DNA of 64,000 nucleotides from Psychromonas sp. CNPT3 (lineage in GTDB: Bacteria; Pseudomonadota; Gammaproteobacteria; Enterobacterales; Psychromonadaceae). Positions 1 to 8,682 of this stretch are shown here, piece by piece; position 1 is the first letter of the stretch, and each line of letters starts with the position of its first letter. Made by a program: the position numbers and the translations under genes. The notes under the pieces are model-generated. The model was not told where the DNA came from, did no database searches, and was given only the letters and a program-made list of their open reading frames with translations. Location of the stretch: positions 1,321,883 through 1,385,882 of the forward strand of contig NC_020802.1 of the NCBI RefSeq assembly GCF_000153405.2, given 5' to 3'.

Positions 1-1
1 G

Positions 2-430
2 CAGGGGGCTGAGACATTACTCGGTCACGGTGATATGTTATATCTACCGCCAGGAACAGGCGTTGCAACACGCGTACATGGCGCTTTTGTTGACGATCAT
101 GAAGTGCATAAAGTGGTTGCGGATTGGAAAAAACGTGGCGCACCTAATTATGTGAAAGATATTTTAGAAGGTGAAATGAGCCTTGATACTATGCTACCGG
201 GTGAAGAGGGCGATACAGAAAATGAAATCGATGCCTTGTTTGATGAGGTTGTCGCTTTTATTAGTGAAACCCGTAAAGTGTCTATTTCTAGCATTCAACG
301 TAAATTTAGAATTGGTTATAACCGTTCGGCGCGTATTGTCGATCAACTGCAAGCACAAGGTGTGATCACGCCACCATCAGGGGCAAATAGCAGTCGTGAA
401 GTATTGGCTGCTCCCCCAATAAAGGATTAA
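2..430 (+). CDS. ftsK: DNA translocase FtsK, C-terminal part (5' truncated by window edge)
   Basis: The reading frame is open from base 2, so this is the last 142 codons of a much longer gene whose start lies outside the window. FtsK is the septal, membrane-anchored, hexameric DNA pump that segregates chromosome termini and activates XerCD recombination at dif. What is visible is the end of the RecA-like motor, including GHGDMLYLPPGT and RVHGAFVDDHEV, followed by an acidic linker. A C-terminal winged-helix gamma domain follows (DALFDEVVAFI to VITPP), which in this family reads KOPS sequences and contacts XerD. lolA starts two bases after the stop and rarA overlaps lolA, the usual ftsK-lolA-rarA-serS order of gammaproteobacteria. 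Identification is firm. Confidence 0.95.
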   Translation, partial: QGAETLLGHGDMLYLPPGTGVATRVHGAFVDDHEVHKVVADWKKRGAPNYVKDILEGEMSLDTMLPGEEGDTENEIDALFDEVVAFISETRKVSISSIQRKFRIGYNRSARIVDQLQAQGVITPPSGANSSREVLAAPPIKD

Positions 431-432
431 AA

Positions 433-1044
433 ATGAAAAAAGTTATTTTAGTATTATTGTCTTTCTTGTTTTTTAGCATAACCCCTGCGCATGCGGATGA
501 CAGCCAAATATTACAAGAGAAATTGGCGAAGTTAAAAATAATTAATGCGCATTTTTCTCAAGTTGTAAGCAATGCGGATGGAAAAGTTATCAATGAAAGT
601 ATTGGTACGTTAAGCGTATTACGTCCGGGTAAATTCATTTGGCATGTGACGGCGCCTGATGAGCAAATGATTGTCTCTAATGGTTTGCTCATGTGGATAT
701 ACGATCCTTTTATCGAGCAAGTGACAATATTAAACCTTGATGACACGATCACCGAGACGCCGTTTGTATTACTTGCTGGCAATGCAAGTGAGCAGTGGAA
801 ATATTACAATGTAGTTCAAAAAGGTGACCAATTTACGCTTACCTCAAACCGCGATACGGACAGTGAACGCTATTTTATTTTTGAGTTTTCAAAATCAGGT
901 GAAATAAGTAAATTTATGATCGTTGATGAGCAAGGTCAACGTAGTGCCTTCACTTTAGTGCCGTTTGCATTAAAGGCACCATTAAACGTCAGTATGTTTG
1001 AGTTTATTATTCCGGATAACGTTGAAGTGGATGATCAGAGTTAA
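433..1044 (+). CDS. lolA: Outer-membrane lipoprotein carrier protein LolA
   Basis: LolA is a periplasmic chaperone that takes lipoproteins from the LolCDE ABC transporter and hands them to LolB at the outer membrane. The 203-residue product starts with a clear signal peptide: MKK, a hydrophobic run, and a predicted cut after AHA at residue 21. The mature part has the family pattern: an early INAHFSQVV segment, the PGKFIWHV strand typical of the hydrophobic half-barrel, and the [12 protein letters not shown] strand. Length matches E. coli LolA (about 203 residues). It sits two bases after ftsK and its stop overlaps the rarA start by one base, so it is probably co-transcribed with both. Confidence 0.94.
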   Translation: MKKVILVLLSFLFFSITPAHADDSQILQEKLAKLKIINAHFSQVVSNADGKVINESIGTLSVLRPGKFIWHVTAPDEQMIVSNGLLMWIYDPFIEQVTILNLDDTITETPFVLLAGNASEQWKYYNVVQKGDQFTLTSNRDTDSERYFIFEFSKSGEISKFMIVDEQGQRSAFTLVPFALKAPLNVSMFEFIIPDNVEVDDQS

Positions 1045-2363
1045 TGCAAGATCTCTTTGATATTAGCAATGAATTTCAACCCTTGGCTGCACGTATGCGC
1101 CCGAAAAACTTTGATCAATATATAGGTCAAACACATATTGTGGGTGTGGGTAAACCACTGCGCAAAGCGCTAGAAGCAGGTGCTGCTCACTCGATGATTT
1201 TATGGGGGCCACCAGGCACCGGTAAAACGACCTTGGCGGAGCTTATCGCCCATTATTGTGATGCGCATGTTGAGCGTTTATCGGCGGTAACAGCGGGCAT
1301 AAAAGATATACGCGCAGCCATTGAAATCGGTAAACAAAATCAAAGTAGAGGGATGCGCACATTATTATTTGTGGATGAAGTGCATCGTTTTAATAAAACC
1401 CAACAAGATGCGTTTCTGCCTTTTATTGAAGATGGCACTTTGTTATTTATTGGGGCGACCACAGAGAACCCCTCATTTGAGTTAAATAATGCATTGCTTT
1501 CACGGGCGCGTGTCTATCTACTAAAAAAACTCAGTGAAGATGAAATTGTCGAGGTTATTGACCAAGCTTGCCATGCTCAAGACGGACTGAAAGCGCATAA
1601 CCTACATTTTGCACAAGGCGTTAAAGAGAAACTGGCATTATTGGTACAAGGTGATGCACGTAAAGCGCTTAATTATTTAGAACTACTGAGTGATATGGCC
1701 ATTGAAGGCGAGATCAGTTTAGATTTATTAATGCAAATAGCGGGTCGAGAAGGGGTTTCTTTTGATAAAAAAGGCGATCTTTTTTATGATTTAATTTCAG
1801 CCTTTCATAAATCAGTGCGGGGATCAGATGTTGATGGCGCGTTATATTGGTATGCACGTATGCTTGGTGGTGGTTGCGATCCTTTATATGTAGCGAGGCG
1901 TTTGCTCGCCATCGCCTCTGAAGATATTGGTAATGCAGATCCTCGGGCGATGCAAATCGCTATCAATGCTTGGGATTGTTTCACCCGTGTTGGTCCTTAT
2001 GAAGGTGAGCGCGCGATAGCGCAAGCAATAGTCTATTGTGCGAGCGCCCCTAAAAGTAATGCCGTTTATGTGGCTTTTGCTAAAGCAAAGCAGTGTGTTC
2101 AGGAGATGCCTGATTTTGAAGTACCTATGCATTTACGTAATGCTCCCACACAATTAATGCAAGATTTAGGGCATAACAAAGGCTACCGTTATGCTCATGA
2201 TGAAATCGGCGCGTTTGCTGCCGGTGAAGTCTATTTACCCGTTGAATTGCAAGGCACGCGTTTTTATACGCCAAGTGATCGCGGTTTTGAAAAGCAGATC
2301 AGTCAAAAATTAGATTATCTGCAACAACTAAATCAACAGAGTGATAAGAAACGTTATGAATAA
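1044..2363 (+). CDS. rarA: Replication-associated recombination protein A (RarA/MgsA AAA+ ATPase)
   Basis: RarA is a cytoplasmic clamp-loader-like AAA+ ATPase that acts at stalled replication forks; its eukaryotic relative is WRNIP1. The 439-residue protein opens with [16 protein letters not shown], typical of the family. It has Walker A GPPGTGKT at about residues 55-62 and Walker [11 protein letters not shown] near 107-116. The sensor-1 stretch is [13 protein letters not shown], and the C-terminal tetramerisation half contains [15 protein letters not shown] and [12 protein letters not shown]. The ATG overlaps the lolA stop (TAATG), implying translational coupling. Length matches E. coli RarA (447). 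Confidence 0.95.
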   Translation: MQDLFDISNEFQPLAARMRPKNFDQYIGQTHIVGVGKPLRKALEAGAAHSMILWGPPGTGKTTLAELIAHYCDAHVERLSAVTAGIKDIRAAIEIGKQNQSRGMRTLLFVDEVHRFNKTQQDAFLPFIEDGTLLFIGATTENPSFELNNALLSRARVYLLKKLSEDEIVEVIDQACHAQDGLKAHNLHFAQGVKEKLALLVQGDARKALNYLELLSDMAIEGEISLDLLMQIAGREGVSFDKKGDLFYDLISAFHKSVRGSDVDGALYWYARMLGGGCDPLYVARRLLAIASEDIGNADPRAMQIAINAWDCFTRVGPYEGERAIAQAIVYCASAPKSNAVYVAFAKAKQCVQEMPDFEVPMHLRNAPTQLMQDLGHNKGYRYAHDEIGAFAAGEVYLPVELQGTRFYTPSDRGFEKQISQKLDYLQQLNQQSDKKRYE

Positions 2364-2745
2364 TATGTTCGCCAATATCGCACTTGTTGCTTGTGGAGGA
2401 GCATTTGGTGCTACTTTACGTTATTTAATCGGGTTTGGCATGATAAGCCTCTTTGGAAAAGGTTTTCCATTTGCTACACTGACCGTTAATATATTAGGTT
2501 CGCTAAGCATGGGATGTATCTTTATGTTTATGCAACAAAATAATTCCATTGCCTCATCATATTGGTGGCCTTTAATTGGGGTTGGTTTTTTAGGGGCATT
2601 GACCACATTTTCAACATTCTCAATGGATAGCTTGTTGTTATTACAACAAGGCGCATTAATAAAAGCGATGCTGAATGTTGCTCTAAATGTTGTCGTGTGT
2701 ATTTTAGCCGCTTATGTCGGTACGCTATTAGTTTTAAAAAGTTAG
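2356..2745 (+). CDS. crcB: Fluoride channel CrcB/Fluc
   Basis: This is a small inner-membrane protein of the CrcB/Fluc family, dimeric channels that export fluoride. About 129 residues give four hydrophobic segments. The family motifs are present: [13 protein letters not shown] near the N terminus, TLTVNILGS in the second segment and [12 protein letters not shown] in the third. I chose ATG 2356, which overlaps the rarA end by 8 bases; a GTG at 2341 is in frame but lies deeper inside rarA and adds residues not typical of the family. No fluoride riboswitch is visible, as expected for a gene translated from the rarA message. Confidence 0.9.
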   Translation: MNNMFANIALVACGGAFGATLRYLIGFGMISLFGKGFPFATLTVNILGSLSMGCIFMFMQQNNSIASSYWWPLIGVGFLGALTTFSTFSMDSLLLLQQGALIKAMLNVALNVVVCILAAYVGTLLVLKS

Positions 2746-4041
<1,296 letters not shown>

Positions 4042-4070
4042 TATATTAGGCGTGTTTGTCAGAACATCAT

Positions 4071-4098
4071 AAAAAAAGGAGCTTAGGCTCCTTTTTTA
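4071..4098 (+). terminator. Intrinsic terminator after serS
   Basis: GGAGC and GCTCC arms separated by a short TTAG loop, flanked by an A-run and followed by six T. It lies 30 bases after the serS stop. The A-rich 5' side means it could also serve the small minus-strand gene that ends at 4129. Confidence 0.85.
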
Positions 4099-4128
4099 TT
4101 ACTTAAAATACAGACGAAAGACAGAAAC

Positions 4129-4332
4129 TTAAGCGTCGTCGTTATAGTCACTTAAGACTAAGTTTGCCGCTGCAAAGGCCGCATCTTCACGTGTTTTATC
4201 ATCTAAGGCGCTATTGTTTGCAATGTTGTCTAATGTTTTGATAGCGCATGTTACAGCTTTAGGGATATAAGCTGCATCACCACTGCCAATTGCATTGATA
4301 AAACTTTTGGTCTTAGTGCAGTATGGGTACAT
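4129..4332 (-). CDS. Small conserved-looking protein of unknown function
   Basis: A 67-residue protein that I do not recognise. It is mostly helical in appearance and lacks a signal peptide or membrane segment. It has two cysteines (PYCTKT, VTCAIK) and an acidic tail ending DYNDDA. A good ribosome site (GAGAG, 6 bases before ATG) supports translation. It begins 39 bases after the sulA stop on the same strand with no terminator between, so it may be co-transcribed with sulA from the LexA-controlled promoter. A DNA-damage role would follow only from that position. It could equally be an independent small gene. Confidence 0.6.
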   Translation of the reverse strand: MYPYCTKTKSFINAIGSGDAAYIPKAVTCAIKTLDNIANNSALDDKTREDAAFAAANLVLSDYNDDA

Positions 4333-4371
4333 AGTAAACTCTCGATTATCTGAAAAAACCAGTATAACGCG

Positions 4372-4785
4372 TTATTGCGCGCAATAGACAAAACACTGAG
4401 TATTAGATTGGCGTGTTAATTGATTTAGCGCATCTTGAGTGCTTTTATCACAGTGATTAAGCCAAGTGACGACGGCTGCATAATTATTATTAGCAAGCAC
4501 GGTGTGAAGGAGTGACTGCGTATCGCCAATTTGCTGTTGCGTCAATGTAATGATCCGGCTTTTTGAAATGCCAGATTGCTGAAAAAAAGACAAATTAGGT
4601 TTTCCGGGAGGAGCAATAAATAAAATCCAACGCGCATCTTCACTTTCTTGAATATGTGTTAATAAATTTTGGTAATTATTCACGTTATAACTTAAATGTA
4701 CGTTACTTTTAGTTTGGGTAACGTTATCTAATTTTAAATTGTTTAAAGTGAATGGTGCGCGTTTATGCATTGCAGTAACTACCAT
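4372..4785 (-). CDS. sulA: SulA-like SOS cell-division inhibitor
   Basis: SulA sequesters FtsZ monomers and stops septation during the SOS response. The 137-residue product has the family layout: a weakly conserved N terminus, then RWILFIAPPGKPNLSFFQQSG, SRIITLTQQQIGDTQSLLHTVL and NYAAVVTWLNHCDK, which align with the E. coli SulA core. I set the start at ATG 4785, preceded by CAGGGG, rather than an upstream in-frame ATG at 4851. The LexA box at 4811-4826 would otherwise lie inside the coding region. Sequence similarity to E. coli SulA is modest, but the perfect SOS box makes the assignment strong. Confidence 0.82.
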   Translation of the reverse strand: MVVTAMHKRAPFTLNNLKLDNVTQTKSNVHLSYNVNNYQNLLTHIQESEDARWILFIAPPGKPNLSFFQQSGISKSRIITLTQQQIGDTQSLLHTVLANNNYAAVVTWLNHCDKSTQDALNQLTRQSNTQCFVYCAQ

Positions 4786-4810
4786 AATAAAACCCCTGTA
4801 AATAAAACCA

Positions 4811-4826
4811 CTGTATAAGTTAACAG
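4811..4826 (-). promoter_or_regulatory. LexA (SOS) box upstream of sulA
   Basis: CTGT-ATAAGTTA-ACAG matches the gammaproteobacterial LexA consensus CTGT-N8-ACAG exactly, with A and T flanking to give ACTGT...ACAGT. It lies 25 bases upstream of the sulA start, where LexA would block the promoter. Confidence 0.88.
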
Positions 4827-4936
4827 TACTTTTGTTTGGGATGATTTTCAACCTTTATTTTATATTTATTCAATAGGGATAGTTTTTCAGATTGAAAAGA
4901 CCAAGACGTGAATCATAATAATACTTATAGATATTA

Positions 4937-5512
4937 CTAATCATTATTCGGGGGATATCCGAGTATACGTACTTCACCACTAGGCTCAATAATAATTTCT
5001 ACTTCATTGAGTGCTTTTGATCTCTTTTGTATTTGTGAATTTTCGGGGTAAATTAGCTCTTGATTTTCTGATCCATACCATTGGTTGTGGGTATTTCTGT
5101 GTTGTTCTTGATATCGACCGGTCACAAGTAAATCCACATCAGCTTCTAATACAGGCCAGAGTTTTTGTAACTCAAGTTCTGCCTTGGTATATCCGGTATA
5201 CAACATTATTGTTAAGGATGTGTGCCGTTTTATTTTGTGGATTAACCATAGGGTGTTTTCAACTTGCTCTAGAGGCTCTCCACCTAATAGTGTGATCCCT
5301 TCAATGTCATGCTCTGCTATAATTTGAGCCAGCAGCGTTTCGCGATCCATTAATTCGTTCGCTTTAAATGACCACATTTGTTTATTCCAACAGCCTTTAC
5401 AAGCGAGCGAACATCCTTGTAGCCACACCGCAAATCGCCTGCCTGGGCCATATATATGGGTGGCAGGTTCAATGTGAGAAATATTAAACTGGGTACCGTG
5501 TGAATTCTTCAT
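4937..5512 (-). CDS. NrdG-like radical-SAM / 4Fe-4S single-cluster protein of the Ycf46-helicase cluster
   Basis: A 191-residue protein of the radical-SAM activase type. The cluster motif CxxxCxxC is intact (Cys34, Cys38, Cys41 in GCSLACKGCW). It is preceded by YGPGRRFAVW and followed by GITLLGGEPL, the SAM-binding GGEP motif, and by a YTGYTKAEL strand as in NrdG. This predicts a [4Fe-4S] cluster that reductively cleaves S-adenosylmethionine to a 5'-deoxyadenosyl radical. E. coli NrdG is 154 residues and pairs with NrdD; no nrdD lies in this window. The gene is the last of a seven-gene minus-strand run and starts one base after the stop of the DUF1257-like gene. Its substrate is unknown, but a partner in the same operon is a reasonable guess. 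Confidence 0.85.
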   Translation of the reverse strand: MKNSHGTQFNISHIEPATHIYGPGRRFAVWLQGCSLACKGCWNKQMWSFKANELMDRETLLAQIIAEHDIEGITLLGGEPLEQVENTLWLIHKIKRHTSLTIMLYTGYTKAELELQKLWPVLEADVDLLVTGRYQEQHRNTHNQWYGSENQELIYPENSQIQKRSKALNEVEIIIEPSGEVRILGYPPNND

Positions 5513-5513
5513 A

Positions 5514-6017
5514 TTATACTGATCGGGTTAGTACCAGCTGGATTTTTCCTTTGATGTTTTTTTCTTTTATGCTGTAACCTTGGGCCTTTGCTTGGGTAAT
5601 TGCCTGTAGGCGGGTCGCCGCTACTCGTTCAATTCTATCTTGTTCAATGCGTTGACGTTCAATCTCTGCAATATTATCGAGATGTACCTGATAGCAGTCT
5701 TGATAGGCACCATTCAACACGTTTAAAAAGCGGCTGACGGATTGATACTGTTTGTGCACAGAAGATACAATGCTAGTGGCTAGTTCATCCTGATCATGTT
5801 GCAGTTGCCAGACATCACCATTAAAACGAAATAGCTGTAAGCCGTTATAATCTCGTCTGTTGGTGATGATGTCGCCAATAACAACATTGGATCGCTGTCG
5901 GAAATTATTAATATTTTCAGCTGTTATTGAAACTGGCTCTGCTTTTAATGTTACTAGCGCCGAAAATAGTACCACTTCAATAGTAAAAGGGGTGGTTGTT
6001 TTGATGACTGCACTCAT
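5514..6017 (-). CDS. DUF1257/Ycf35-like protein
   Basis: A 167-residue cytoplasmic protein with no signal peptide. The middle (FRFNGDVWQLQHDQDE) resembles the central part of DUF1257 (Ycf35) proteins. The C terminus (AKAQGYSIKEKNIKGKIQLVLTR) resembles their ending, a G-[YF]-x-[VI]-x-E segment followed by a G-x-[IV]-x-L-x-L-x-R strand. It lies directly next to a DUF2997 gene and in an operon with a Ycf46-like ATPase, the genes that accompany ycf35 in cyanobacteria; this supports the call. An AAGGA ribosome site precedes ATG 6017 and overlaps the preceding stop. No catalytic motif is visible and the function is unknown. The family call comes from pattern recognition, not an alignment search. 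Confidence 0.65.
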   Translation of the reverse strand: MSAVIKTTTPFTIEVVLFSALVTLKAEPVSITAENINNFRQRSNVVIGDIITNRRDYNGLQLFRFNGDVWQLQHDQDELATSIVSSVHKQYQSVSRFLNVLNGAYQDCYQVHLDNIAEIERQRIEQDRIERVAATRLQAITQAKAQGYSIKEKNIKGKIQLVLTRSV

Positions 6018-6020
6018 TGC

Positions 6021-6224
6021 TTAATTCCTTAGCTTAATCGTTTCATGACACTGAACCGCTTGTTGCTGGTGATACTCATCGGTGGTTTTGACCTGAATCA
6101 GTCCGGTCGTATCTCTTAAAAGCTCTTCAAGTGCTTTTAAGCAGGCCTCGCCTTTGAATCCGCTTGTTTTTGCAGTTATCGCACCTTCTTCATCGATGGT
6201 TAATGTGATTTGTTGCTCAGGCAT
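6021..6224 (-). CDS. DUF2997 family small protein
   Basis: A 67-residue protein. The segment ITLTIDEEGAITAKTSGFKGEACLKALEEL, read as I-x-[VL]-x-I-D-x-E-G...G-F-x-G-x-x-C-L-x-A, is characteristic of DUF2997. I placed the start at ATG 6224, preceded by AGAGAG, giving the usual family length; an upstream in-frame start at 6266 lies inside the previous gene. The ATG overlaps the end of the 821-residue gene by 8 bases, so translation is probably coupled. In cyanobacteria DUF2997 is found next to DUF1257 and Ycf46-type ATPases, as here. It holds one conserved-position cysteine; its role is unknown. Confidence 0.75.
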   Translation of the reverse strand: MPEQQITLTIDEEGAITAKTSGFKGEACLKALEELLRDTTGLIQVKTTDEYHQQQAVQCHETIKLRN

Positions 6225-8682
6225 TATGAGTCTCTCTTGCTTGTTGTGGCGCGCAAAGCTTAGCATTTAGACGCTCTGCTTCCTGCTGTGCCTGCTCTAA
6301 TGAATCAAGTGATAATAAGGTGAGATAGCGTTTGTCGTTTGCTTCAAATAACTTCAACTCATCAGTAATTGGCAGGGTTTCATCTGGCCAACCGATATGT
6401 GGAGCTTTGTTTTTGTTTTTCTTGTTACCTAGTTGCTTGCTCAGTTCATCGCTTTCATTGGTATTGCGATAATAGAATGAAGAACCGTGTTTATTAAGTA
6501 ATTCTAGGGCAATGTTCTTGTCATTAAGGGCATTATCTAGTTTCTTTTGTGCTAAACCTAAATCACGTGTCACCTTGTTGCTGAGTTGAGTGTGAGTTTC
6601 TAGTACTTTCTTTAATGATTTATTAGTGTTGCTTGTTAGCCACTTAGTTAACGCACTAGGTTCAACAGAATAGATTTCAATAATTTCTTGTTGTTGTCCA
6701 TTAAGAGTTTGAGCACATTGCGTTTTCCAGTAAGTAATGAATAACTCTTCATTACTTAAGATCTGTTGCTGGTATTGTTCTTTTTGATTTTCTTGGTCAT
6801 CTTTTGATGCTTCTTGACTGCGGTTTGAGTGTTCAATTTTCTTTAATCGTACGGAATGCAGCACTAATAGCTCTGCTAATTTCGGGTTACTTTTTCTGTT
6901 GCTCTTGAGCCATTGACTTGCCTGTTGCAGCGACATTGCCACTAGTTTTTTATTATCTTGAGTTAGCTGTAGAGTATGCTTTTCAAAGGCATTATCTCGA
7001 CTTGCGATAAACTCATCATAGGCTTGGGTATATTTTACTTTTTTCTCTTTGTTGAGAGTATTTACGCTGCTTTTCTCTTGTGAATATAGCGCTTCTTTAT
7101 GTTGTAAGCTCTTTGCTAATTGCTCTTTTTTGTCATGCCATTGTTTTTCTAACTTGGCTTTGTCTATCGCTTGGTTGGTGGCTTCATCATCTTGAGATAG
7201 CTGGTTAAAACAGTCAATGTAGTTGTTTTTTTGTTCTGCTCGTTCGGCAGGTGTTACTGTGAACATGTCTGGTTGTCTAAGCTCAAAAATACTCTTTTTT
7301 AGTTTCTTATGTTTGTGTTGCTGGCCAAGTGAAAAGCTACTGAAAAAAGAAAAAATTGATTGTGATACCGATGTGCGTTTTTTATCAAGTTTATCAAGTT
7401 TGACATCAAGATCTGCTAGTGCCGTTAGCCAGTTGTTATTTGCGCTGTCCCAGCGGTTATATAGCGGTGCCTTAATGGCACCTTGCGGGCAATAAGGAGG
7501 GTGACGTTGCACGCTATAATTAATGTTTTTTGCCAGAAATTCACGAGTAAACTCGGTGTCTGAACTGGTTAAGTCTTCAATGTTATCATTTAAAAAACTA
7601 TTGATGCTGTCAGTGTAAACTGGTTCAAGATTAAGATCTAAAGATTCCTCACATTGATAAACACGGTTTGCTTCATCAACAAACATAAAATGTGAATTTA
7701 ACTGATCAACAGAACATGATCTATTAAGTTGCCATTGTGCAGCTTTAAATGCTTGATTTAGGCTGTTGGTTAGTTCATCCGATTGCTGGTTATCTAGCTT
7801 GAGGCACCAATTTACCTCCTGATTTTTCGCGTTATCTGGAATGAACCAGCAGCCACTGGTTGTTGAAACTATGTTGGGACTGTTGAAGTCTGTGAGTGCC
7901 ACATTTTTATTATCATTAACTAATGACTCAGCTAACTCAGCCTTGTTAAGGTCTAGAAGGTTGGTAGTTGCCCGTAATAGTTTGTTTGATAATGTGATAT
8001 CTAAATCATGGTGATTGAGTTGGCAGAATTTTATGTCATTTGCTTGAGTGAAATTACCGTCTAATTGTTCTGGCAAGTGATATTGATGATTAACAACGAT
8101 GGTGCCTGCCGGATTTGCTACTGCTTTGTCTGATTGCTCACCTTGTTTTATGACTTGTTTCTCACTTTTATCCCAAAATAAATGGCAAAAGCTACGATAA
8201 GCATCTTGGACTTGAACTGCTGTTAATATAATAAAGAAATTGTCATCGTCGTCATTATTGGTAAAAATGAACGATGAATTTAAGATATGACCAACAGGTG
8301 AAAATGTCGCGTGATCGCTAATTAGCAGCGCACCTTGCTGTGGTTCTCCAGTACGGATTAGGCAACGACTGGATAACGTACTAATGGCTTCTTTATTTTT
8401 ATGCTCATTTCCTAAATACAGATAAATTCTGATCCCTTTATCTGCTGCATTTTGTAGTGCGGTAATGATGGCAACGTTAGTTAATTGATCTGCTGCGAGT
8501 AGTAAGGTCAGTCGTGTATTATTTATTAGAATAATAATTTCTTGTTGTTCTGCGGCTGCAACAAATGAAGGAAAGCGAAGGTTGTCTTCGACTGCACAGC
8601 CCTGATCGATAAATATAGGTGTTAATAATTGATCGTGATAACTCTTAGTAAACAATTCTGGTTGCATTTCTAGTGTATTCAT
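6217..8682 (-). CDS. Large coiled-coil protein with possible degenerate PLD-like N-terminal domain
   Basis: An 821-residue protein I cannot assign to a named family. Residues about 1-190 show a pattern reminiscent of a phospholipase D half-domain: IILINNTRLTLLL, then ALQNAADKGIRIYLYLGNEH, then a strand QGALLISDHATFSPVGHIL and FIFTNNDD. The HxK(x)4D catalytic signature is not intact, so catalysis is doubtful. The middle contains YCPQGAIKAPLYNRWDSANNNW. From about residue 430 to 780 the sequence is rich in K, E, Q and N with heptad-like stretches, consistent with long coiled coil. The stop of the preceding gene overlaps its ATG (TAATG) and its own end overlaps the DUF2997 start, so it is a tightly coupled operon member. 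Confidence 0.7.
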   Translation of the reverse strand: MNTLEMQPELFTKSYHDQLLTPIFIDQGCAVEDNLRFPSFVAAAEQQEIIILINNTRLTLLLAADQLTNVAIITALQNAADKGIRIYLYLGNEHKNKEAISTLSSRCLIRTGEPQQGALLISDHATFSPVGHILNSSFIFTNNDDDDNFFIILTAVQVQDAYRSFCHLFWDKSEKQVIKQGEQSDKAVANPAGTIVVNHQYHLPEQLDGNFTQANDIKFCQLNHHDLDITLSNKLLRATTNLLDLNKAELAESLVNDNKNVALTDFNSPNIVSTTSGCWFIPDNAKNQEVNWCLKLDNQQSDELTNSLNQAFKAAQWQLNRSCSVDQLNSHFMFVDEANRVYQCEESLDLNLEPVYTDSINSFLNDNIEDLTSSDTEFTREFLAKNINYSVQRHPPYCPQGAIKAPLYNRWDSANNNWLTALADLDVKLDKLDKKRTSVSQSIFSFFSSFSLGQQHKHKKLKKSIFELRQPDMFTVTPAERAEQKNNYIDCFNQLSQDDEATNQAIDKAKLEKQWHDKKEQLAKSLQHKEALYSQEKSSVNTLNKEKKVKYTQAYDEFIASRDNAFEKHTLQLTQDNKKLVAMSLQQASQWLKSNRKSNPKLAELLVLHSVRLKKIEHSNRSQEASKDDQENQKEQYQQQILSNEELFITYWKTQCAQTLNGQQQEIIEIYSVEPSALTKWLTSNTNKSLKKVLETHTQLSNKVTRDLGLAQKKLDNALNDKNIALELLNKHGSSFYYRNTNESDELSKQLGNKKNKNKAPHIGWPDETLPITDELKLFEANDKRYLTLLSLDSLEQAQQEAERLNAKLCAPQQARETHNA

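Noticed and set aside
2341-2355. GTG 2341 as crcB start
   Set aside because: It lies further inside rarA without a better ribosome site; ATG 2356 gives the normal CrcB length.
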